Positions 12,801 to 20,096 of a stretch of 64,000 nucleotides of DNA are shown in pieces (position 1 is the first letter of the stretch; every line of letters starts with the position of its first letter). Under the pieces are notes generated by a model, which did no database searches, was not told the DNA's origin, and worked only from the letters and a program-made list of their open reading frames with translations. The position numbers and the translations under genes are program-made. The stretch comes from Amphibalanus amphitrite (lineage: Eukaryota; Arthropoda; Thecostraca; Balanomorpha; Balanidae): NCBI RefSeq assembly GCF_019059575.1, contig NW_024881864.1, positions 444,001-508,000 on the forward strand, in the 5' to 3' direction.

Positions 12801-14680
12801 GCATCGGTGCTCGTCGTCTGGCGAAATAAATATACGATAATTTTACGCGCACCGTAGTAAAAAACTGACAGCTTATGCATACATGCTGTAGACTTGACAA
12901 AAGTAAAGCAAGAAACAGGTCAGTTTTACCATATCTCTTGCAGCTAACAAGTGTTTTACTGTGAATAAAGCTAAATATTGCAACAGCTTGTAACAAACGA
13001 ATCGTGTAACGCCGTTACCTACCGATCGATATCTGTCGCTTTGGCCATCTTCTGGCTCATTTTAACAAATTTCAAAGTTTCCTTTTACGTTTGAGAAATT
13101 CAGTGAACTAACGACGTTAACAAACTGTTGAGCTATGCGCGATTTTTATCTTCAATTTCTTTTCGCAACTTTTGCGATGCTACAACGGCACAACCGAGCG
13201 CTTTCTAAGCGCCCGGTCGAGCATACCTACTGTCAACGATTTGCATGCTAACGGTTCCATACTATTGTGTGAGCAGGATCTCAATGCATGTCTCTACCCG
13301 TCCCATCAAATCTCACACCTCTCTTCTGTAAAATTAAAATCTTAAAAATCTCACACCTCTCTTCTGTTCTGAATGCAAGAAAGAATCAGTTCGATCAACT
13401 CGCAACGTAAATCCAATTGTATAACTTGTGGCAACTGCTATAGCAGGCCGGTCTCAATCTTAAACTCAGTTCAGCGCAGCAAGTTCCAGCCATGACGCTC
13501 TTTCTGTCCTGTGAATGTATCCACCTAACATGAGTGTGATTGTAGGCCGGTAAGCCCGAGTGGGCTCCGAAACACGACGAGGAAGGAGGCGAGGGCGGCG
13601 AAGGAGGAGAGGGAGAAGGGGGTGCCGAAAAGAAGGTGAGCCCGGGGGAGACAGCAGGTCCTCGGTCCCGTGACGGGCACCTCAGGGCGGGTGTAACGAA
13701 ACAGACCACATCTCCTCCGGCTAGTGATTTCAATATTGCCGGTGCTCGATTCGCAAACTTGACCGATTCAAATAAAACGTATATCTTGAAAAAACGTATA
13801 TCTCCGTTTCAGACAGGAATGAATAAGTTACAAAGTACCGTCCATCATACCGAGCGTCTGATACTGTCCCTGTCCCGTGTTATACGGTTTCCGAGAGCTC
13901 ATCGACCGCGTCTGTGTCCACAGGAAGGCGAGGAGGGCGCTGCGGAGTCGGCCCCTGCCGAAGGTAAGCATACCACGGAGTCACCGGGGACGTTACGTAA
14001 TTCAGCTCTGACGTCACTCGAGGCCGTGTCATTATTCGTCACCGTTCATCAGGCCACTATCGTCAATCTTCCTCACTTAATCAGTCATCACATGATTATC
14101 AGTTTCAATCAGCGCGGGCTTTATGTGTGTAATCATTAATTCAATGAAACATGACTGGGCTCTTGGCCACGCGAAGTGTTGATATGTTGATCAGTTTCCG
14201 TGGCGGCGCTGCGGTGACCTCTGCGAGGGTCCGCCGCCCGGCCGCCCGTTCTGGCGCCGGTAGCCATTTTCGTCGCCTGTCCTCCGCCGGATGACGCATT
14301 GCGCGCCCGCCCCAATTAGACGCCGCTGGACCGGCCGGGCCGCAAATAGCGTCCGGCCGTGCCAAGCGGACGCCGGCGCCGTCACCTGACGGCCACTGAC
14401 GGTGACGTCTGTCCGCCTGTCCCCAGCAGCGCCGGCCGCCGAGACCAGTGCCACCGACGGCGCCGCCCCGGCCGACGCGGCGCCCGCCGCCGACGCCCCG
14501 CCGGCAGACGCGCCCGCCGCCGACGCCGCGCCCGCTGAGGCGCCCGCGGAGGGGGCTCCGGCGGAGGCGGCGCCCGCGGAGGCAGCTCCCGCGGAGGAAG
14601 CCCCAGCAGAGTCGGCCCCAGCGGAGGCGGCTCCAGCGGAGGCGGCGCCCGCCGAAGCGCCAGCTCCCGCCGCTGAATAA
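855..14680 (+). CDS. TnI (wupA): Troponin I, alternatively spliced (5' end outside window)
   Basis: Inhibitory subunit of the troponin complex on muscle thin filaments; it blocks actin-myosin interaction until calcium binds troponin C. Exons read in the sequence: 855-876 or 1714-1750; 2493-2531; 4166-4294; 5159-5282; one of 7384-7484, 8066-8166 or 8397-8497; 10992-11035; 11437-11578; then either 12510-12551 (short end) or 13546-13635, 13924-13963 and 14427-14680 (long end). All junctions are GT-AG and all phases agree. Diagnostic segments are [50 protein letters not shown] and [14 protein letters not shown], the classic arthropod troponin I core. The exon with the initiator methionine was not found and should lie upstream. 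The symbol is by homology to Drosophila wupA. Family assignment is near certain; isoform usage is inferred. Confidence 0.96.
1448..1497 (+). repeat. Tandem duplication, ~24-bp unit
   Basis: The segment tggtccacttttttctcc plus catcca occurs twice in a row in the intron between the two acidic troponin I exons. It is a local duplication with no coding potential. Confidence 0.8.
1590..1706 (+). repeat. Degenerate GC-rich minisatellite before exon 1714
   Basis: Imperfect repeats built on cgcccgttatgccg and gctaacgccgcc fill the 100 bp upstream of the acidic exon at 1714 and run almost to its splice acceptor. The polypyrimidine tract there is short, so the repeat may weaken the acceptor; that effect is inferred. 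Confidence 0.7.
1714..1750 (+). CDS. TnI (wupA): Troponin I acidic N-terminal exon, version B
   Basis: A 37-nt exon between ttgcag and gtaaac reads (x)[12 protein letters not shown]. It joins in phase 0 to the exon at 2493. It is the longer alternative to the exon at 855-876, with the same entry and exit phase. Confidence 0.82.
2493..2531 (+). CDS. TnI (wupA): Troponin I exon [13 protein letters not shown]
   Basis: A 39-nt phase-0 exon between ccgttgcag and gtaagt. It encodes [13 protein letters not shown], a charged helical start of the troponin C/T-binding coiled region that runs straight into AEKQKRAEV of the next exon. Confidence 0.88.
2532..4165. other. Troponin I intron without recognised content
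   Basis: AT-rich intron. Short open frames occur on both strands but have no family resemblance, and I see no repeat structure with clear ends. Confidence 0.6.
4166..4294 (+). CDS. TnI (wupA): Troponin I exon with [14 protein letters not shown]
   Basis: A 129-nt phase-0 exon (43 residues) between tgtatag and gtagga. It begins [20 protein letters not shown] and ends [14 protein letters not shown], the most conserved N-terminal troponin I signature in arthropods, part of the troponin C-binding helix. Confidence 0.96.
4295..5158. other. Troponin I intron
   Basis: Ordinary AT-rich intron of about 0.86 kb. No repeats or exons recognised between the donor gtagga and the acceptor ttctag. Confidence 0.6.
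5159..5282 (+). CDS. TnI (wupA): Troponin I exon with [16 protein letters not shown]
   Basis: A 124-nt exon between ggttctag and gtaggt. It encodes [20 protein letters not shown] through [13 protein letters not shown] and ends one base into a codon. That phase matches all three 101-nt exons downstream. This is part of the coiled-coil that pairs with troponin T. Confidence 0.96.
5507..6676. mobile_element. TTAA-flanked MITE, piggyBac-like, with AGGTCA repeats
   Basis: A 1170-bp element flanked by TTAA on both sides (5503-5506, 6677-6680). Its terminal inverted repeats begin CCCGCGCCCCGTAGGG, followed inside by a G12 run and ccgtttcggcc in mirror image. TTAA target sites and ends starting with CCC are typical of piggyBac. 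It has no transposase. The interior is rich in AGGTCA/TGACCT hexamers, including a perfect direct repeat with one-base spacing at 5697-5709. Related copies lie at 25625 and 32859. Confidence 0.85.
7384..7484 (+). CDS. TnI (wupA): Troponin I mutually exclusive exon, version 1
   Basis: A 101-nt exon between cggtag and gtttgt. It encodes [20 protein letters not shown], then [13 protein letters not shown]. Entry and exit phases equal those of the exons at 8066 and 8397, so only one can be used per transcript. Drosophila wupA also has a set of alternative exons at this point. Confidence 0.93.
7722..7937. mobile_element. Small palindromic MITE with ACGCGT motifs
   Basis: About 215 bp bounded by inverted ends near TTGGGTGGAGACTTCCA and TGGAAATCTCCAACCAA. 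The interior repeats AGACGCGTCT and related TTAGACG/TGGACG units in both directions. It lies between alternative troponin I exons 1 and 2. Exact ends and target-site duplication are uncertain. Confidence 0.55.
8066..8166 (+). CDS. TnI (wupA): Troponin I mutually exclusive exon, version 2
   Basis: A 101-nt exon between tctcgttcag and gtaaat. It encodes [20 protein letters not shown], then [14 protein letters not shown]. It is homologous in length, phase and motif (C-x-x-Y ... E-x-x-K-x-D) to the exons at 7384 and 8397. Confidence 0.93.
8397..8497 (+). CDS. TnI (wupA): Troponin I mutually exclusive exon, version 3
   Basis: A 101-nt exon between cctttttag and gtcagt. It encodes [20 protein letters not shown], then [14 protein letters not shown]. 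Of the three versions it looks closest to the common insect form with ICxxYxxRxYxCExQKWDLE. Confidence 0.93.
9060..9210 (+). repeat. GC-rich minisatellite, ~30-bp unit
   Basis: About four to five imperfect units with core ggtgacctctgcgggacacc and cggcccctgtc. The open frames seen here on both strands come from the repeat, not from a gene. It lies in the troponin I intron. Confidence 0.85.
9733..10691 (+). mobile_element. Decayed mariner-type transposon
   Basis: A 959-bp element flanked by TA dinucleotides (9731-9732 and 10692-10693). Its 27-bp inverted ends start CAGGGTGTCCGGAAAGTCCT. Translation in shifting + frames gives mariner transposase fragments: [20 protein letters not shown] near 10190-10260, and [19 protein letters not shown] through [13 protein letters not shown] at about 10420-10565. 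Stops and frameshifts break it. The usual Gln-Gln-Asp in the second catalytic motif reads QQH, so the metal-binding Asp is lost. Dead copy in a troponin I intron. Confidence 0.9.
10992..11035 (+). CDS. TnI (wupA): Troponin I exon [14 protein letters not shown]
   Basis: A 44-nt exon between tgttcacag and gtgagt. It encodes [14 protein letters not shown] plus two bases of a Phe codon completed by the next exon. It corresponds to the conserved INDLNAQVNDLRGKF segment next to the inhibitory region. Confidence 0.95.
11437..11578 (+). CDS. TnI (wupA): Troponin I exon with inhibitory region
   Basis: A 142-nt exon between tgttccag and gtaagt. It encodes [34 protein letters not shown] and [13 protein letters not shown]. 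This is the actin-binding inhibitory and switch region, the best conserved part of the protein. It ends in phase 0 and can splice to either C-terminal module. Confidence 0.97.
11579..12509. other. Troponin I intron, GC-rich second half
   Basis: No exon recognised. From about 12,120 the base composition changes to strongly GC-rich up to the short C-terminal exon. Scattered open frames here look compositional. Confidence 0.5.
12510..12551 (+). CDS. TnI (wupA): Troponin I short alternative C-terminal exon
   Basis: After ctgttttcag, 42 nt encode [13 protein letters not shown] and a TGA stop, in phase 0 with the end of the exon at 11437. AATAAA sites follow at 12825 and 12964, so this can be a complete last exon. 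It gives a compact troponin I of the usual arthropod length. Confidence 0.85.
   Translation, partial: VKEKAEWQQKKAV
12825..12830 (+). terminator. Polyadenylation signal AATAAA, short troponin I form
   Basis: AATAAA 274 bp after the short-form stop; a second AATAAA follows at 12964-12969. Which one is used is unknown. Confidence 0.5.
13546..13635 (+). CDS. TnI (wupA): Troponin I long-form exon, Gly-Glu-rich
   Basis: A 90-nt phase-0 exon between gattgtag and gtgagc. It encodes [20 protein letters not shown] and [10 protein letters not shown]. The K-P-[ED]-W motif is the usual start of the arthropod troponin I tail; the Gly-Glu run is an added low-complexity linker. Confidence 0.88.
13924..13963 (+). 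CDS. TnI (wupA): Troponin I long-form exon [13 protein letters not shown]
   Basis: A 40-nt exon between gtccacag and gtaagc. It encodes [13 protein letters not shown] and one base of the next codon. Its acidic Ala/Pro composition leads into the terminal exon. Confidence 0.85.
14427..14680 (+). CDS. TnI (wupA): Troponin I terminal exon, Pro-Ala-Glu tail
   Basis: After tgtccccag, 254 nt encode about 84 residues of Ala, Pro, Glu and Asp. They start [20 protein letters not shown] and go on in [14 protein letters not shown]-type repeats to PAPAAE and TAA. The tail resembles the Pro-Ala-rich extensions of insect flight-muscle troponin H isoforms, which in some insects are part of troponin I. Tandem acceptors (ccccag, cag) would differ by one Ala. 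AATAAA overlaps the stop codon (14676-14681), and another lies at 15115. Confidence 0.9.
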
Positions 14681-15114
14681 ACCCGCCATCCGAGCTATAT
14701 CCAGCCTATCTTCGAAACACCCGCCTATATTCTTTCACTTCGCTTCTCTTCCGCTTACTGCTGCATTAATATTCTATTTGTTTCATTGCTATACGCCTTC
14801 TAAAGTTCTCACTTATAAGTATCGAATTTTTAGTTGTAGCGACCGCTCGAGTCTGTCCTTGGTTGCTCTTTATCCACTTACACGCCTGTCTATCCCCGCT
14901 GCGCTGGACTGGAGCAGATGTATCTATCTCCGCTGCGCTGTTCTCTATTTTCTCGTCTGTCTGTCTGTGAACTGTGCCAGATGACTTGTGTTAGACGGAC
15001 GCGAGCCGATCGCTCGTCCGTCGTCTCGTCGACTCCACGCAAACGGCCGCCCGCGCCGGGCCGCTCTCAGAACGAAATTGATTCATTTGTATTGAATCGC
15101 TGCAGTGAGTTGAC

Positions 15115-15120
15115 AATAAA
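15115..15120 (+). terminator. Polyadenylation signal AATAAA, long troponin I form
   Basis: AATAAA 435 bp beyond the long-form stop. It is a more plausible 3' end than the AATAAA overlapping the stop codon. Confidence 0.5.
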
Positions 15121-15199
15121 TATACGTATTGTAATCTGTTTTCCAGTCCCTGCCAGAATACAGACACCTTCGCAGGCATGAATTTCACTCGACGAGAAA

Positions 15200-17953
15200 G
15201 CAAACATTTGGAGTATGTTCTAGCCAGCCACCTGTTCTGTGATGCTCGTAGTTGCACTTTTATATCATTATATCATATCGTGATGATATTATATGATATC
15301 GTCTTTAGCATCCCAGTATCGAGAGGGAGAACACATCTTAGAGCGGCCCAGCAGACGCCTCTGTCGCTCTCCTGCCAAACGCGCCCGGTGCCGCGGCTGA
15401 CAGCTCTCGGCTATCGGGGAGGGGTGGGAGGCAGGCAGGCAGAGGGGGGTGGGGAAGGCAGAGGGGTGGGGAGGTGGGCCGGCGGCCAGCGGGCGGCTGG
15501 CGGAGCCCGCAGAGGGGCGGGGGAGGGGCGAGGGCGGTTCGATTTACAATCTCGGTGCCAGGCGAGGCCTGAGGGTGTGTTGAGCGAGCAGAGGTCAGCG
15601 ACAACGACGCAGGTGAAGTCCGATGTGGCCGACGCCCATTCTAGCCGAGACTAGTAAAGGGAGAGACATTGAAGAACCTCTCAGATGGTTTCCTATTCTT
15701 GTGATGATCGACTGAAAATCATTCCTTATCCTGTTTCGCCCTAGCTCTCCCCTTTATTTAAAGTATGTACATGAATAAGTTAAGTTCGGGGAGTAGACAT
15801 TACGGGAAAGGTCGAATATTAGACCCATTTTAGGCATAAGCATATTGAACGAATCAGGAAGCCCACATTCACGAGAAATATAATTCTTAAGAACTAGATG
15901 CCGTTGGCATTCAGCATTTGATCAAAACCCGAATGGAATGTCAGTACGCGTTAGTGACTCAAAAAATCAATGAAGTTAACAAAAATTACAAGAAGCGGCT
16001 GTAATGTTTGGTAGTATATTTGTCAAGTTACATCATAAACACAGTGCGAGGCGTAAGCATACAAAACGTCCTCGCTTCTGGTGCAGGCAGAGCAGATTAA
16101 CTTCATATCGTTGAACTCGACTACAAGCAGACAAAACGGGAACTAGGTTCAGAGCGCGTCCAGTCTTCCCAACCGGTGGCCAGCCACCTGCCATCTACAC
16201 ATACCACAGCCATACGTTTCTATGACCCGTCAGGCCAGTTCCTCAAAAGGCAGCTCGATGTTGCACACTGGATTATGCCAGCTCTCTTGAGAACCTCACA
16301 TTCAGAAAGCTGCGTGGCTAAACTGTCTATTTAATGCCAGCATTGTAGTTAGCAGGTGTATGCTATGAAACAATGGCAAAAGTTCATAAATAAGGCTCAA
16401 TACAACAAGGAACATACCTACAGGACAATATTATATATCTGCAATTGTACAACAGAGTCAAGTCATTATTACTGACCACCACGGCACCACATGTGCTCGA
16501 AGTGGGCTGAATCAACGGAAAGCTCAACAAATAACCAACAGTGACATGTTTTGTTTTCCAGAAGCGTGGAGAACGGTAAGCGCATGGTTAGCTATGCACA
16601 TTGATCATCGATTATTTGGACCGTGCCACTAGCTGACAAACCAACACGAGAAGGACTAAGTCTTTTATGCGAATACAATGGCATGTGCCGAAAACATTTT
16701 GATCTTTCTTAGGGAAAATGTAGGGGACGGAAGGAGGGATGATCCCCAACAAAAAAGTGAAAAGAGAGGTGACCTTTTTGATACTACCAACACTAGATAG
16801 TTTTTGTCAGTCAAGCAGTAACGACAGAACGTCAGACTGAGTCCGCTACCAACGATGTGGGCATCACTAAGTGTAGCAGAGATGTTAGCAGCAAAACAAC
16901 ATTCCTCGGTAACTGTGCGCGAAGTGCCAGCCACAGCGGTAGCGCTTAGCCAGCGACCTGGCACCAATCAATCTCGGCTGGTGCCAACAGGCAGTAATGT
17001 CGATGTGGCCACACAAACAACAAAACATTCAACTTCGTCAGTGGATAAAATTACCAGGGCGTAACCCACTTCAGTGTGACAGAGGAGAGCGGTCTAGCCT
17101 CCACCGGACGAACTTTTAATGATTGTCACCTTTGACGGTTTCAAAAGACTGCCACTTCCATGGGGAAAAGGAGCGACGCCTGACAGATAATCGTACAGAA
17201 TACCGTCCTATCATGTACCCACCACATGGTAGGTAAGTGTATGATACATCTAGCATGTGTGCACCACTGTAAGGCCGCATTAAGGACCATAAATAATGAA
17301 TTACAACGCTAACTACAGCAACTTGTTACAGAAAAATAGGATAAAACGTAATAAGAATAGGACAAACACCAGGTGAACAAACTCGCAGTGAGACCCTGTT
17401 ATCGACTAGACTGGCGGCGAGGAGAGTTCTAGGAGACTGTATACGCGGCCCCTGGCTCTACAGCAGCGGTCTCAACTGGGAACTGCGCTGCCGCTCACAC
17501 AATGAATAAACCCAGCGGCACGGATAAACTGAGGACCAGCCAACCACAACAACACCAGTCACCGAAAAGGCAGCTGTCGTCAATTCAGCCGCACACTGTG
17601 AGCCGCTCACATACCGTCACCCGCCCGATCGCTTACTAGCTCTCCGGTCTGGCAGTTTGGATAAAAGCTCCTCTACCGGACGCACCACAGCCTTTTCTGT
17701 CTCTCCTCCCATTCGCCTGCCTTTTTCATTCACGACACGAGTTGCGGCAGCCTGGCACGGGAGTACGAGGGTACTCGGTTGACTCACCAGACGTCGCCAC
17801 TGTCGGTGATTCGCAGATCTCGCAACCACCTACCGGCGGGGCTGCAGAGCGTCTTGAATTAGCTTCCGTGCTCCCGCCGTCGCCCCGTTCCCTTCTCCTT
17901 CCGGCCGGTTCACAGCGAAAGCAGCCCGCAATACTCCTGGGAAAATGGGATAG
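15200..17953. other. Intergenic DNA after troponin I
   Basis: No gene recognised. The G-rich stretch 15,415-15,540 (repeated gaggggtgggg) creates long frames that look compositional. A splice-flanked fragment aagcgtggagaacg at about 16,562 is too short to interpret. Confidence 0.5.
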
Positions 17954-18184
17954 CAGTTGGGCAAACTACGGGGAGGTAATCAAGAACTTGATTAATCAAG
18001 TTCATGATTATTTTATGCCCATATTTGGTCATGTTTGCAGCCCGTCACGAAAACGGCCGAATCTCGATTCAGGGTCTACGGAGATGCACGAAAATTTTAA
18101 GACGGATAGAGAAGAAGTCACTCTACAAGTGTAATCTTTGAATGATTCAAGTTGAAAATCGTGAGGCGGTAGATTGCAACCAAA

Positions 18185-18325
18185 ACGTAATCAACAACTT
18201 GATTACGAGGCGTCGTCCCGGGAGTCCGATGATCAACTTCTTGATTACGCAGCCAGCTGGCTAATCATGATCTTGATTTCGCATTCAGCTGGCTAATCAC
18301 GATTTTGATCGCGCTGATCGTGCTA
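18185..18325. repeat. Subterminal palindromic TTGATTA sites of the outer element
   Basis: Four imperfect palindromes of the type TAATCAa-n-cTTGATTA lie near 18191, 18232, 18264 and 18295. A fifth sits near the opposite end at 31625-31642. Such clusters are usual binding sites for a transposase; the role is inferred. Confidence 0.65.
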
Positions 18326-18980
18326 CTGGCGAGCGTTGAACGATGCAGCTAATTAAAAGATACAATGATAATGGTGTAGGTATATAATAGACAAAATCAG
18401 TCAGTTTTGGTGGGATGGAATTTATGTTGCAGTTAATGTTTCTCATGAATGACTTGACCGAGCCTGTTCAAATTTTGTGTGTGGCTGGAAGCGGATTAGC
18501 TATAAGCTTTGGACGAATCGGGGATAGGATATATTTGCACACGCGCACCTTATTTCTGTATCTCCGGAACGGCGTCACCGATTGTTTTTCAATTTTGGTG
18601 GGTGGCTAGAGACTCAATAGCTGTGTAAGCTTTAGACGAGTTAGGGATGTGGCACACACATGTGAACTTGTGCACGAGCACACCTCTTCTCGCGCTTGCT
18701 CGCTCACATTGCCGAACACGGAGCTGAAAAAAGACCGCCCCGAGCAAGAACACCGCTGTCCGCGATAAGCGGCCTGATCATAAGTCAGCTCAAATGATAA
18801 TCTGCATACGACCGTCGACCACATATATTGGACGAATAGCGTCACAACCCGGAGCCCGTGTAACCAAGCACAGATCAAAGATATATTTCAAGAAATGTGT
18901 ATTTATAGTCCTGCCGGTGGAAGGCTCAAAGAATTGGCAAACGCTTCCGACACCCCGCAGCGGCATGCTCTACGGGGATC

Positions 18981-19330
18981 TCACTCCACTTGCTTCACGG
19001 TCGCAATGGCCGCCGCTGATGGCGGCACATCGGCCTTCACCCCACCAAACACTTTGGTTCTCAGAAACCAATTCAGATTGACCACGTTTTTAGGAGTTTT
19101 GATGTTAAAAATCCAAAAGGTGGCCTGCCACAGCAGGAATGCTTGGTCTGGTGGCGCCGATACCACCTCCTGGGCCTCGACGAATACCGCGTCTTCCCCG
19201 CCCAGCTCTCCATTCACGATTATGGGATGGAAAGTTTTGCGGGCCTCCGTTGGCTTCCGTCGTCTCTTGGAGAATGCGCTGCAGGTTCTCCAGCTCATCC
19301 CCTGCAAAATGTTCATAACCAAATTATAGG
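18981..19330 (-). pseudogene. Uncharacterised gene fragment inside the outer element
   Basis: The minus strand reads KTFHPIIVNGELGGEDAVFV, EAQEVVSAPPDQAFLLWQAT and FWIFNIKTPKNVVNLNWFLR, ending ATVKQVE-stop. This looks like real coding sequence. It recalls a C-terminal domain in uncharacterised animal proteins where an acidic stretch and aromatic-rich helix precede a YP/TP motif. Upstream, an alternative frame reads GDELENLQRILQETTEAN, suggesting a frameshift or splice. I cannot name the family. It may be the 3' part of the outer element's own gene, cut in two by the Harbinger. Confidence 0.45.
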
Positions 19331-19400
19331 TACACTTCACATTGCGTGGGAGAAAATGGAGGAGAAAGAATAGGAGAGAAGGAGGGAAAGAGTAAAGTAA

Positions 19401-19402
<2 letters not shown>

Positions 19403-19466
<64 letters not shown>

Positions 19467-19562
19467 TAGAGGGAGAGAGGAGGGGAGGGGAGGGGAGAGA
19501 GGAGAGGAGAGGAGAGGAGAGGAGAGGAAGGAGAGGAGAGGAGAGGAAGGAGAGGGAGTGAG
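19403..19562 (+). repeat. (GA)n and (GGAGA)n microsatellite
   Basis: A (GA) run of about 60 bp at 19404-19462, followed by ggagaggaga-type repeats to 19560. The Ser/Leu/Pro-rich and Arg/Glu-rich frames on both strands are artefacts of this tract. Confidence 0.95.
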
Positions 19563-20096
19563 GAAGGAAGCAAGGAAAGATGGAAGGAAGAAATGATGGA
19601 GGAGAGGTAGGCGGATGTAACAAGGCGAACAAGACAAGACATGGACCTGAGGCCTCTTGCACCAAACTACCTAGCTAGGTAGAATCAGCAAAATACCTAC
19701 CTAGTAAAACTACCTGCGGCGGCAACTTCTCTTGCACCATTCTACCTACCTGTCCAGGTAAATTTGACAACTCGCGTTTTTAGGATTGGATGTTCGGCGG
19801 CCTGGGCAGGAAAAAGGTGCTAGAAAACGAACGGAAAAGAAAAAAAATTGTTTTGTTAAAACGTATTTTCAACCTTTACTAGCTTCCAATAATTATTTCG
19901 AATACATATATATCTTTATTCAATGAAAAGATTGAGTAAATTAAATTATAATGTGGTTGACGTTGCCATGGCAACAAAGTGGCGTATCTGACCGCTTGTT
20001 TCAAAACTACTCATCCTTCGCGTCCCTTGGTATTCATATGATAATTCTTAACTATTAATTCTCAATCGAACGAGCAAAAGATAAGTGCAAGCGGAG

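Noticed and set aside
14141-14689. Antisense Gly/Arg-rich frame over the troponin I tail
   Set aside because: Shadow of the Pro-Ala exon, same composition on the opposite strand.
16562-16575. Micro-exon between ttttccag and gtaagc
   Set aside because: Only 14 nt (aagcgtggagaacg), with no partner exon of fitting phase; probably chance.
19324-19665. Ser/Leu/Pro-rich frames on the minus strand
   Set aside because: Produced by the (GA)n/(GGAGA)n microsatellite.
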